This document shows, piece after piece, positions 49,901 to 59,300 of a stretch of 64,000 nt of DNA. The notes below the pieces were generated by a model. That model did no database searches. It worked only from the letters and a program-made list of their open reading frames with translations, and was not told the DNA's origin. The DNA comes from Erigeron canadensis (Eukaryota > Streptophyta > Magnoliopsida > Asterales > Asteraceae), in assembly GCF_010389155.1 (NCBI RefSeq), contig NC_057768.1, forward strand, positions 45,239,633 through 45,303,632. Reading direction: 5' to 3'. The position numbers were made by a program, and so were the translations under genes. Each line of letters begins with the position of its first letter. The first letter of the stretch is position 1.

Positions 49901-51558
49901 CCCCAGAAAGGTTCTCTCGGAGCTCTAGGTATCCCTCGGCTAATGTAGCAAATGGGTACTTGTCAAAAGAAGCAAAGGCGTTCATTTCTAGTCTATACTC
50001 AGAAGAAATTCCAGCAAACGCTGAACAAGCTCTAAAATGTGATAAATGGAAGGGTGCTATGGATGCGGAAATGGAAGCTCTTGTCAGAAATGAAACCTGG
50101 GAGAAGTGCATCTTGCCATATGGAAAGAAGCCTGTAGGGTGCCGCTGGGTATTCACAATAAAGTACAAACCAAATGGAGAGATTGACAGATACAAGGCCC
50201 GGTTAGTCGCAAAAGGCTATACTCAGACATACGGAATTGATTATTCCGAGACTTTTTCTCCAGTAGCAAAGATTGACACAATAAGAGTGTTGTTTTCGAT
50301 AGCAGCTAACCAAGGCTGGCCACTTCACCAGTTTGATGTTAAAAATGCTTTTCTTCATGGAGACTTGAAAGAGGAAGTGTACATGGAGGCACCTCCAGGA
50401 TTCTCACACAGCTTTGGAATAAGAGAAGTCTGTCGTTTAAAAAAATCTTTATATGGGTTGAAGCAATCTCCAAGAGCTTGGTTTGGAAGATTCACGGTGG
50501 CAATGAAGAAATATGGGTACAAACAGAGTAATTCAGATCATACCCTATTCTTGAAGCATAACGAAGGATATGTGACTTGCCTCATTATCTATGTTGATGA
50601 TATGATTATCACAGGAAATGATGAAAGGGAAATAAAGAAGCTAAAGAAAGGACTATTCGAGGAATTTGAAATGAAAGATTTGGGAAGGCTAAAATATTTT
50701 CTTGGTATTGAAGTTTTAAGATCAAAGCAGGGTATTTTCATTTGTCAGAAGAAGTATATTCTAGATCTACTTGCAGAAACAGGAATGATCGACTGCAAAC
50801 CAGCTGAAACACCCATGGTGGTTAATCAGAAATTATACATGGAACCTAACGCTAAAGCAGCTGATAGAGATAGGTATCAACGGATTGTGGGAAAATTGAT
50901 CTATCTCTCACATACTCGTCCAGATATTGCATATGCTGTTGGAGTGGTAAGTCGTTTCATGCATCAACCCCAAGTAGCTCACATGGATGCTGTTTTTAGA
51001 ATCCTCAGATACCTAAAAGCAACTTCCAATCATGGGGTATTATTTAAAGCAAACGGACACTTGAATATCCAAATATATACAGATGCAGACTGGGCTGGAG
51101 ATAAAGGGAACCGAAGGTCTACTTCCGGATATTTTTCTTTGTTGGGAGGTAACCTTGTTACATGGAGAAGTAAAAAGCAAAAGGTAGTTTCCCTATCAAG
51201 TGCTGAAGCTGAATTCAGAGGAATAGCCAAAGGAATTGCGGAAGTATTGTGGATTAAAAAGCTCCTGTCAGAAGTAGGATTTTCCCCAAAAGAAGTTACT
51301 CGTGTAATGTGTGATAATGAAGCAGCAATTCAAATCTCTGAGAATCCGGTGCAACATGACAGAACCAAACATGTAGAAATCGACAGACATTTTATTAAAG
51401 AGAAGTTGGAAGCAGGAATTATCGAGTTACCGTTTGTCAAGTCTCAAGATCAGTTAGCTGATATTCTCACTAAGTCAGTTGGTATAGGAATACTACAAAA
51501 TTGTTTGAGCAAGTTGAATTTTGGTGATCCCACCATTCAACTTGAGGGGGAGTGTTAG
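46951..51558 (+). CDS. Copia gag-pol polyprotein, intact
   Basis: 1535 residues in one frame, order Gag-PR-IN-RT-RH, which is the Copia order. Gag with a zinc knuckle (CDECKMVGHTKPQC, from about residue 281); aspartic protease with an unusual DCGATD in place of the common D-S/T-GA (about 445); integrase HHCC zinc module starting WHRRLGH (about 575), catalytic core DVWG, DNGGEY and EQNGVAERKN (about 632-732); reverse transcriptase with KARLVAKGYTQ and the YVDD active site (about 1214); RNase H with YTDADWAGD (about 1376) and SSAEAEF. The stop codon lies 3-5 bases inside the 3' LTR. The product forms virus-like particles and copies the element; its intactness suggests recent or present mobility. 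Confidence 0.96.
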   Translation: MSEDSSSGSDLAIQLANILKTNINQQTQNPKLSDNLQINLKLNNQNYALWTRMIRVAIGGKSKKLLTHLTTEPPTETDESFETWEQDDLIVFSWLIQNIEPIIAGNLTEYPTAKTLWDAVATTYSSGRDKLQVFNLHVKANELKQNEKSLEEFWIALQGVWGEIDRIDPNPMKCADDIKKYSEVRSEQKLFQFLHGLDRKFDPIKREILRLDTLPSAETAYATVRKEAAHQSILGATSSENQGVAAGLHVESGEIEGAGFAIKGYRGKKPFTKEDKSHLKCDECKMVGHTKPQCFRLVGYPDWWYDGHKRGTRNPKSEKEKIGAPTAQASTSNKKENGKGFGGLAALAAAGSNEKGELFLEEGNEERKGEILSHTYPPQRFVSLSSSPSKSFSFISNTSNNSVSQNKGLAHNNGPAFKAQCDPVVNGLAHTAHNVLNNTNEQWIFDCGATDTMTYDVSDFSKFSKPKKTHIKAANRGKMDVKAGGTVEISSDIKLPNCLYVPSLSHKLLSISHVTKELNCSVLMHPTFCLLQDIRTGRIIGRGTERQGLYYVDEVTQAGTVMLAHGTTERDAWLWHRRLGHPSASYLHILFPALFPSNKSISCETCILAKSHRQSFKHNNTRVDFPFSLVHSDVWGPAPVIGGQQFRFYVIFVDDCTRMTWIYFLKNKSEVFEKFTSFCTMVHTQFKKSIQIFRTDNGGEYVNSQMKSFFQSKGIVHQTTCPHTPEQNGVAERKNRILLEMTRALIIESRVPKSFWPEALATATYLLNRLPTKILKLKTPLETLEKYTEIPPTLTLPPKVFGCTVFVHIPKTYRDKLDPCAEKCVFVGYGVNQKGYRCYNPKTHRIFTTMNCDFLETKFFYPTQLSSQGEEPCDVLNWLTCTESCPDHSTTSPENNNHNSPSSSSATQDTSPDPMSEVSSSEPNVFQNDNSHDLVETTSNIEPEQQESTNQSSQDHTEPVFEEVPNKYTLPPRANRGVPAKRFSPERFSRSSRYPSANVANGYLSKEAKAFISSLYSEEIPANAEQALKCDKWKGAMDAEMEALVRNETWEKCILPYGKKPVGCRWVFTIKYKPNGEIDRYKARLVAKGYTQTYGIDYSETFSPVAKIDTIRVLFSIAANQGWPLHQFDVKNAFLHGDLKEEVYMEAPPGFSHSFGIREVCRLKKSLYGLKQSPRAWFGRFTVAMKKYGYKQSNSDHTLFLKHNEGYVTCLIIYVDDMIITGNDEREIKKLKKGLFEEFEMKDLGRLKYFLGIEVLRSKQGIFICQKKYILDLLAETGMIDCKPAETPMVVNQKLYMEPNAKAADRDRYQRIVGKLIYLSHTRPDIAYAVGVVSRFMHQPQVAHMDAVFRILRYLKATSNHGVLFKANGHLNIQIYTDADWAGDKGNRRSTSGYFSLLGGNLVTWRSKKQKVVSLSSAEAEFRGIAKGIAEVLWIKKLLSEVGFSPKEVTRVMCDNEAAIQISENPVQHDRTKHVEIDRHFIKEKLEAGIIELPFVKSQDQLADILTKSVGIGILQNCLSKLNFGDPTIQLEGEC
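51541..51552 (+). promoter_or_regulatory. polypurine tract
   Basis: TTGAGGGGGAG immediately before the 3' LTR, the plus-strand primer site of the element. Confidence 0.85.
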
Positions 51559-51778
51559 AATAGAAAGGATTGTGGGATCAGTCAAACATCATTTCCCCAA
51601 TTAGAAGATTTGAACCATCAATGCTCAAGATAATCACGGATCAAGACAACCAATTCCAGCCAATGGCACAATATCATTTCCAAAGACAGCTTATAGTCTA
51701 TTGTATAAATAGGGATGTCTTTTTTATCATTTGTAATACAATTTACAATAATAACAATTCTGATTATCTTTGTGAACA
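51553..51778 (+). repeat. 3' LTR of the complete Copia element
   Basis: Same 226-bp length as the 5' LTR and no difference found by eye. Confidence 0.95.
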
Positions 51779-51796
51779 GATATAAGCTGGCTTTCA

Positions 51797-51803
51797 TTTT
51801 ATA
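51797..51803 (-). promoter_or_regulatory. probable displaced TATA box of AOP1-like copy B
   Basis: Minus-strand TATAAAA lies 14 bp outside the right copy of the GATAT duplication. Without the Copia element it would be about 60 bp before the AOP1-like copy B start codon; now it is about 5.2 kb away. The flank (AAAGCCAGCTTATATC on the minus strand) matches the leader of copy A (AAAGCTAGCTTATTTC), which supports the reconstruction. Confidence 0.45.
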
Positions 51804-52365
51804 AGGCTTCATACAATAAGGCCGGACAGCAACTTCTCACTTCTTTAGCGCCACTTCAATTCATTTTTCACTCACATGACTTGTCAACGATTTTACCGTA
51901 AACCTAATATTACTGTTCTCACCAAATCCTCAACTTCACAATGCCACATCATTTTCATTTATTTAAAACACAATATAAAAAAAAAAACGTTAAAAGCTAA
52001 TGATATTCTTTTTATTAAGAACTTTTTAAATCAATAATTTAACAGTCAAAATGTTAACAGGTTCCTGAATTAAATTTTTTGAGTAAAATGATCCTTTAGT
52101 ATGGAATTTCTCTTACAATTATTCATATTATATAAGTTATACTCCATTGATATATAGATATGACCGGTGATATTGGTAGTTTCATATCATACATTTTGAT
52201 ACATTTGTTACAATGTATAACATATACAACACACTATACAAGTTATCAAAGAAGTAATATGGTAGATGTATCATAAAGTATGATAAAAATATCACTACTT
52301 CTTAGATATAGATGATGGATTTTCTAGTAAAACCATCTTTAAACGAGTCTTTTGAATGGATGGAG
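51804..52365. other. former upstream region of AOP1-like copy B
   Basis: AT-rich sequence with no gene seen. Confidence 0.35.
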
Positions 52366-52540
52366 ATTCCTTCAAGTTACTTTCAACTTGAGGGGTCAAG
52401 TTAAGAGGTTCTTAGCCCTTAAATGAAACTCAAGGGTTAAGATACAAAGATAATCTTTTAATCTTGGCTCTTGATTTTCATTCAATGGTCAAGAACCTCT
52501 CAACTTGATTCAAGTTGTAGTTTCAACTTGAGAAAAACCT
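52366..52540. mobile_element. MITE with inverted repeats
   Basis: CAAGTTACTTTCAACTTGAG at the left and TTCAAGTTGTAGTTTCAACT at the right, with inner GGTTCTTAGCCC... and ...CAAGAACCTCTC and a central inverted AAGATACAAAGATAATC-type stretch. Resembles the 44.8-kb MITE in layout. No coding capacity; 52,560-53,090 after it is AT-rich without a gene. Confidence 0.5.
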
Positions 52541-53094
52541 CATTCCTTTTGAATAATGTGTCCATTACTAGATGTGTATGTCAGTATATGAGACAAAATT
52601 CCTAAATTTAACTCCTTTGATCGATGCATTGTTTTTTTCATTTAATAATTGTTACTATTAAATTAAATTAAAGGATTACATAAGGGTTGTTGTCTTCCTG
52701 ATGTGACATCAGTGATGTTTATCATCATTATTTCAAAAATAATACATAGTAATTAAGATCTGTAAACTAAATTAAATTTAAAAAAAAACTAATAATATGT
52801 GATAAAGTTGAGCTGAAGATGAAAGAAAGAAAAAAAGTTAAATCTATGTATGAAATTAGGAATCTTGGCCCTTAAATTATAATCAAGGTCTAAAATTCAA
52901 AGATAATCATTAAATCTTGGCATTTGAATTTAATTTAAGTGTCAGAATTTCCCTAACTTAACTCTAACTAATAACTTATTCTTGGTCTTTGATTTTAATT
53001 TTAGAGAAATAACTTAGGGAATCCTCATATTATTACTTTTTGTGAGCTTTTTTTTTTTTTTTACCATTAAAATTTTATTAACATAAAACCTAGC

Positions 53095-53310
53095 AAGTTG
53101 CTAAAAGTACAAACATAAAGAAAATTAAAACGTGAAGGAACACCATAGTGGTCGGGTAAGACGATTCCTAGCATCTCAGTTTGTAATCCATAAGAAACTT
53201 GTTCGTTCGATTTCTTTGATGGCAAATCTAGTTGCGGGGGGCTTTTCTTGATAAGATGCAGTCATTTAGGGGTTTCCATAGAACCCAAAAGTACGATAAA
53301 ATGACCAGTT
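53095..53310 (-). pseudogene. LINE polyprotein C-terminal remnant
   Basis: Minus-strand translation contains AIKEIERTSFLWITNRDARN and RPLWCSF, reminiscent of the extreme C-terminus of plant LINE proteins ('..SFLWI.NR.....W..W..F'), with stops and frame changes. Weak but plausible; the alternative is chance. Confidence 0.35.
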
Positions 53311-53852
53311 TTATGTAGTGGATGGACGTAGGAGATGTGCAATTGATTTTGTGTCATTAGAATAGGTCTTTGATCGTGGATGGATTGTATTGGGGTAGAC
53401 GACACCATTGGCAGAAGAGGGACTTAAACATTACATCTAAGTAGCTGGTTGAAGGTTGCAATGCGGTCCATTATTTGCAGAAATTCATAGAAATTAGCGG
53501 AAATTTTATTATTTTCATATAAGTATTTACAGTATTAATTTTCACATGTGAAGTCCATGTATAACACATACTATAATTTTGAGGTTTCTAGGTCTCACAA
53601 GTCACAAAAACCTTCCACAATCCACATCATAGAAATAGAAAATCAAAGTAAATGAATACATTAGAGCGATTATTAAGAAGATTGGTTAGGATATACGCTA
53701 CTTATTCATAAAATCTTCCAAATCAGATCTCCTTTAATTACCAAAATGTAAGGAAATTTGGTGGAATGGGTAACCAAACCGGAAGGGGTCCTTAATAACC
53801 TGAATCACTTTACACCAATCCTGGACACCATTAATTTATAAGGTTTGCTAGA

Positions 53853-53884
<32 letters not shown>

Positions 53885-54020
53885 AATTTATTGGTCTTTT
53901 TTTTGATTTGTATCCTTGTATGTATGCATACATGTATCAATCAAATTTCATTATTATGATTCATCAGGGTGGCCTCGTTGATTTATGATCATTAGGGTTT
54001 TAGATTGCATTTAGGATTTA

Positions 54021-54425
54021 TATATATAGGGTAGGGTTAATGTGAGAACTATAAATATGGAGGAAACCGTGGGAACCACTAGTTTTCTTCTTTTTTTCTC
54101 CTTTTTTTTGTGGTTTTTAATTTTTTTAATTTTAATTTTTCATTTTTTTAAACTTTTTTTTTTGTTTTTTATTTTCTTTTAACAAAAACCCATTCAAAAA
54201 AACAAATAATTTTTTTTTGTAAAAAATTATATGTGTTACGTGTTAAGAAAACGTATGGATACGGTGGTATGGATTTGATGAGTGGCGATCCAAGAGATGG
54301 TGGCGGTTTGATACGGTATGAGCGTAGCCCTTAACTCTATTGGCAAAGCCCTTAAAGATGATTTTTTAATGGTTCTCACGGTTCTCACCATATATGTTGG
54401 TTCTCACTTGAGGGTTGGGTTATAT
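54021..54425. repeat. AT-rich MITE-like element, interrupted at its right end
   Basis: AGGGTTAATGTGAGAACTA at the left and GGTTCTCACTTGAGGGTTGG near the right are imperfect inverted ends around a poly(T) interior. The next element is inserted in or next to its right end. Confidence 0.35.
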
Positions 54426-54742
54426 TAGAGACTCCTTATTTTAGGGACCATTAGGGACATGTAACTTACACATGTGTAAGTCGTGGTGGCGGTGGTTGCC
54501 ATCGCCAGAGGATCATGGTGGTGGTCAGAGATGATGATGGTGGTTGTATAACTTACACATGTGTAAGTACAATGTAATTTCTACTTACACATGTGTAAGT
54601 CGTGGTGGCGGTGATCACCGTCGCCGGAGGAGCATGGTGGTGGTCGGAGATGATGGTGTGGTGGTGGTGATCGGAGATTATGAAAAATGAATGATTGAGA
54701 AGCGTCCCTAATGGTCCCTAAAATAAGACGTCCCTAATTTAA
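54422..54742. mobile_element. MITE with about 35-bp terminal inverted repeats
   Basis: Left TATTTTAGGGACCATTAGGG is mirrored by CCCTAATGGTCCCTAAAATA on the right. The interior has three copies of ACTTACACATGTGTAAGT (itself a palindrome) and two copies of a GTCGTGGTGGCGGTG unit. A TTA on both sides could be a PIF/Harbinger-type duplication, but this is uncertain. Confidence 0.6.
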
Positions 54743-54766
54743 CTTTTTCCTCTCACTTGATCCCTT

Positions 54767-54800
<34 letters not shown>

Positions 54801-55018
54801 CCTGTTCCAGAACCTCATTTGAATCTAATGTTGGTCAAAGCCAAAGTATTAAGAAAATTGAAATTTGCTTGAAAGCCGAAAAGAGTGAAGTAATTGTTGG
54901 TCATAGAGAATATATTTTGCAAAAGTTGAACATTATGTAATAGTCGACAGGTCCATTTGTTGTACTTGAAACTTATGTCTATTGCTCAATACTACATTAC
55001 GATGTACCACTGATATTT

Positions 55019-55780
55019 TGTTGGAAATTCTGAATAAAATACTTGTCATCACTTTACTAATTACAATACATAAAAATAAATAAGTAAAGTAAAATAACAA
55101 GAATATGATGTGAAACCGAATATGAGCAACAACTGGTTCTACTCCTGCAGAAGATAACAAAACAGTAACAATAATCGTAAAGGAACCGGGTTTGTGTTTG
55201 ACACAATTCCCTTAAACAGATTCATCGTCTGTTCCCAGGGTATACCGGCTCAAAGCAGAGTACTGCCGGACTTAAACACTTGCCTGAAGATGAATGGAAC
55301 ACGGGGATGGGATGCTGTTTCAGAGAATTATAGTGAGTTTTCTATGTGTGTGTTTTTCTCATATAATTCATATATGTATCACATAAGATCATGATCGTTA
55401 TTTATACACCAAAATGAATTTGAAGTTTCATAACAACCATAAAGATCATTAAACAACAAATTGAACGTAAATGGTATAAATAATACGTTATGGAATGAAG
55501 CTAAGTAAATGTCATTTCCAATTTTCCTTTGTATTCATTTATGTATATACATAAATGATACGTTATGGAATGCAAATGAATTTCAATTCCGAATTTTGCA
55601 CCAAACACACTACTTTGAGATTGACATCTCATTCACCTTTACCCAATTTGGACATGTCTTAATATTGTATAGTCTTGGCCAGAGACTACACACCCACCAA
55701 AGGGTTCTCGATATATGTCACTAGATAGATCATATATTTATCGATGTCCAAACTTAGGAAAATACTCACTTTTTCCAACA
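55019..55780 (-). repeat. 3' LTR of the degraded Copia element
   Basis: 762 bp, TGTTGGAAATTC to TTTTTCCAACA on the plus strand, with inverted TGTTGGAAA/TTTCCAACA ends. Confidence 0.92.
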
Positions 55781-56355
55781 ATCCCCCACATGAATGGAAG
55801 CCGATCTCAGAAACAACAGTGTTCTATTCAAGTCTCAACAGTTGAATCTTGCATACGAAAGGTAGGTGTTACCCTTTGAACCTTCGCTCATGAAACGCAC
55901 TTAGTCTACTGGCTCAGAGTAGACGGCGATGTCTTTGAACTCGTCTGCCGTTTGCGTAGGCGACAATACGCTTCACACAAGACTCTCCCTGACAAAGTCA
56001 AGTCCTCATAGTTATGTCCGTTATAGTCCTGGACATGCGCCTGGTTCTGCGAGAGCTGTTAAGTATTATGCCCCCATCAATACCCTAAGAAGCGACCCTA
56101 CTTCTCTCTCACATAGGTGATTCACCACGTAGGCTACCCGAATCATTAAAAGCCATAGGCTTAACCTTTTAATTTGTCACTTTTAGGAATTGACTAGGAA
56201 GATTGTTATGCCCTATAATAAACTCCCTTGTAAGGCGTGGGGTTTTATCAAATTCCCCCCACAGTGACCTCGCCAGCTCATACAATTAGGTTTTCCTATT
56301 GAACTCAGATCTTGGGATCTCCAGTCAGCTGAGTTAGGTTTTCCTTCATATAAGC

Positions 56356-59300
56356 TTAGCCTTTCATGGGCTTCAGTCCCATTCCCATTGACGACTTCTG
56401 AACTAACTCTCTGCTTAAGCCTTTTGTTAGCGGATCCGCAATATTATCCTTTGACTTCACATAGTCAACAGTGACAATTCCCATAGAGATTAGTTGCCGT
56501 ACCGAATTCTGTCTACGTCTTATATGTCTATTCTTACCATTATACATTGTGCTATGAGCTCTGCCAATTGCCGATTGGCTATCACAATGTATACATATGG
56601 CCGATACCGGCTTAGGCCATCTTCGTATATCCTCAATAAACTGACGTAGCCATTCTGTCTCTTCACCTGCTTTATCTAAAGCGATGAACTCTGATTCCAT
56701 CGTGGATCTAGCAATATCTGTTTGCTTAGATGATTTCCACGATATGGCTGCCCCTCCAAGTGTAAATACATACCCACTTGTTGCTCTGGAATCATTCGTG
56801 TCAGATATCCAATTTGCATGACAATGTCCTTCAATTACTGCTGGATATCTACCATAATGCAAGCCATAATCACGAGTGTACCTTAAATATCGAAGTAACC
56901 TGGTCATACAGTTCCAATGACTTGAACTTGGGTTACTTGTATATCTACTTAGCTTGCTAACAACATATGCCAAGTCTGGTCTTGTACAGCTCATCAAATA
57001 CATTAGGCTGCCAATAATTCTTGAGTACTGTAATTGTTCAACTGGGTCTCCTCTGTTCTTTGCAAGATGTTGACTCGTGTCAATAGGAGTCCTAGCTACA
57101 TTAGAGTCATTTGCATTGAACTTCTCAAGAATTTTGTCCACATAGTGGGACTGACTTAAAACAAGTCCATCATGGGTTCGTGTGATTTGAACCCCTAAAA
57201 TCACATCTGCTAAACCCATGTCTTTCATGTCAAACCTTGCCTTTAGGAGATCTTTTGTAGACTTTATCATTTTGTCATTACTTCCAGCAATGAGCATATC
57301 ATCTACATATAGGCACAAGATGACATATCCATCTGGTGTGTCTTTCACATATACACACTTGTCACATTCATTGATCTTGAACCCAGACTCAAGCATGACA
57401 TTATCGAATTTTTCATGCCATTGTTTGGGATCTTGTTTTAATCTATACAAAGACTTAACAAGCTTACACACTTTCTTTTCTTGCCCAGGAGCTATAAATC
57501 CCTCAGGTTGCTCCATGTAAATCTCTTCCTCAAGATTTCCATTCAAGAAAGCGGTTTTCACATCCATTTGGTGAACTTCCAAATTTCTAATGGCGTCAAT
57601 GGCAAGTACCAACTTGATCGAGGTTATTCGAGTTACCGGCGAATATGTATCAAAATAATCAAAGTCCTTTCGCTGTTTGTAACCCTTGATCACCAATCTT
57701 GCCTTATATTTGTCAATGGAGCCATCTGACTTCAATTTCCTCTTGAAGATCCATCGATAACCTAGTGGATTACATCCCGGAGGAAGATCCACTAGCTCCC
57801 AAGTATGGTTTTGTAAAATAGAATCTATTTCACTTTTGATGGCTTCCCTCCATTGAGGCCCTTCTGAGGAAGTTACCGCTTCACGGTAAGTTTGAGGTTC
57901 ACTTTCCACCACATAAGTGTAGAAATCAGGACCGAAAGACTTTTCTGTCCTAGCTCTTTTGCTTCGTCTAGGCTCAATTTCTTCTTCCTCAGGTTGTTCC
58001 AGTTCCTCTTGGACTGGCTCATTGGGTGTCTCATCTTGGACACTTTCATTGACTATCCTAGACGAATTTCCAAATTCTTTTGCAACGCATGGAAAGATAT
58101 TTTCAAAGAATGAGGCATTCCTTGATTCCATTATCGATCCTTTGTGTATATCTGGAATCTTGGATTCATGCATTAGGAAACGGTATGCACTACTCTGATC
58201 AGCATATCCAATAAAAATGCAATCAACAGTTTTGGGTCCTATCTTTTGGGCCTTAGGTAGTGGAACAGCTACCTTGGCTAGGCACCCCCACACTTTTAGA
58301 TATTCATAAGATGGTTTCCTCTTTGATATCGCCTATTTTATACATAGTTATTTTACGCGATATCGTTTCTTTTATCTATTTTATGTTTGTGTTATTGTTA
58401 CATTTATAGACTTTTATACTTAATATGTGTATTTATGGATTATAGGTCTCTGAGATGAAATAGAACGAAAGTGAGCTAATTAGAGTATTTTTATGAAGCA
58501 AATGATGACTCGAGCTAACGAGAGGAGCTGCATATTTGGATCAAGAATTAATACATGGGCTACAAATTGGCAGCTAAAGTGAGTCGTGGGCATCAAGCCC
58601 AAAAGTGATGAGACAATTAATTATTAAGCCTACAATTACTAAGAGTATGTCATCATGATTGTTAGTGGGCTTGGGCCGAAAAGAAAGAAAACACAAAAAA
58701 GGCCGTTTGGCCTTTTGTTTTGTGAGTCGGCGAAAGAAGCAGAGGAGTTTACGTGACCCCAAAGTCAAAACCACTATATATATATATATATATTTTTGAG
58801 AGGTGCTTATGGAGAATTGGGACGTGGGGTTTTTAGTCAAGAAGTCGGTCGACAAGAGTTTGAGGGGGTGGCAGGCGAAAAAGACAAAGGAGCTTATTGG
58901 AGAATTAATTCGCAAGGATTTGGAGGTCGGTTGTACGTGGGTTCTTTGCGAGGTATTCGACAAGAAGCAGCAACACCTTAGCCTTTATTCGACTTTGACA
59001 CAGCCGCGAGCTAATAATTTTGTTAGAATTCTTTTACTCTCTTTATTTTAAATACTAGTTACAATATTGCAAAACTTTATTACTACAATTATTATTATGG
59101 ATTATATTTATTTGATGATTGTTAGTTTTATTAGTTTTGTCATGTCTAGCTAAATTTTTTATCATCTACTAAGATGAAGTGATACGATGGATAATGGTTG
59201 CACTATTTATATAATTCAAGTTGATTTGATTTAACGTTGTGTCGTGATCTTAGCTTATTAATTCTTTGTTATTTAATTATTGATTGCAGATAGTTTTTGC

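Larger units (their letters stand above)
46646..51778 (+). mobile_element. complete Ty1/Copia retrotransposon
   Basis: 5133 bp with 226-bp LTRs at both ends, a primer-binding site, one uninterrupted polyprotein frame, a polypurine tract and an exact GATAT duplication (46641-46645 and 51779-51783). The LTRs look identical by eye, so insertion is recent. It sits in the 5' leader/core promoter of AOP1-like copy B, in the opposite orientation to that gene. Confidence 0.96.

Noticed and set aside
58796..59051. Overlapping open frames of 61-82 codons inside the nested solo LTR
   Set aside because: They lie in an LTR, lack any known domain and are not continued.
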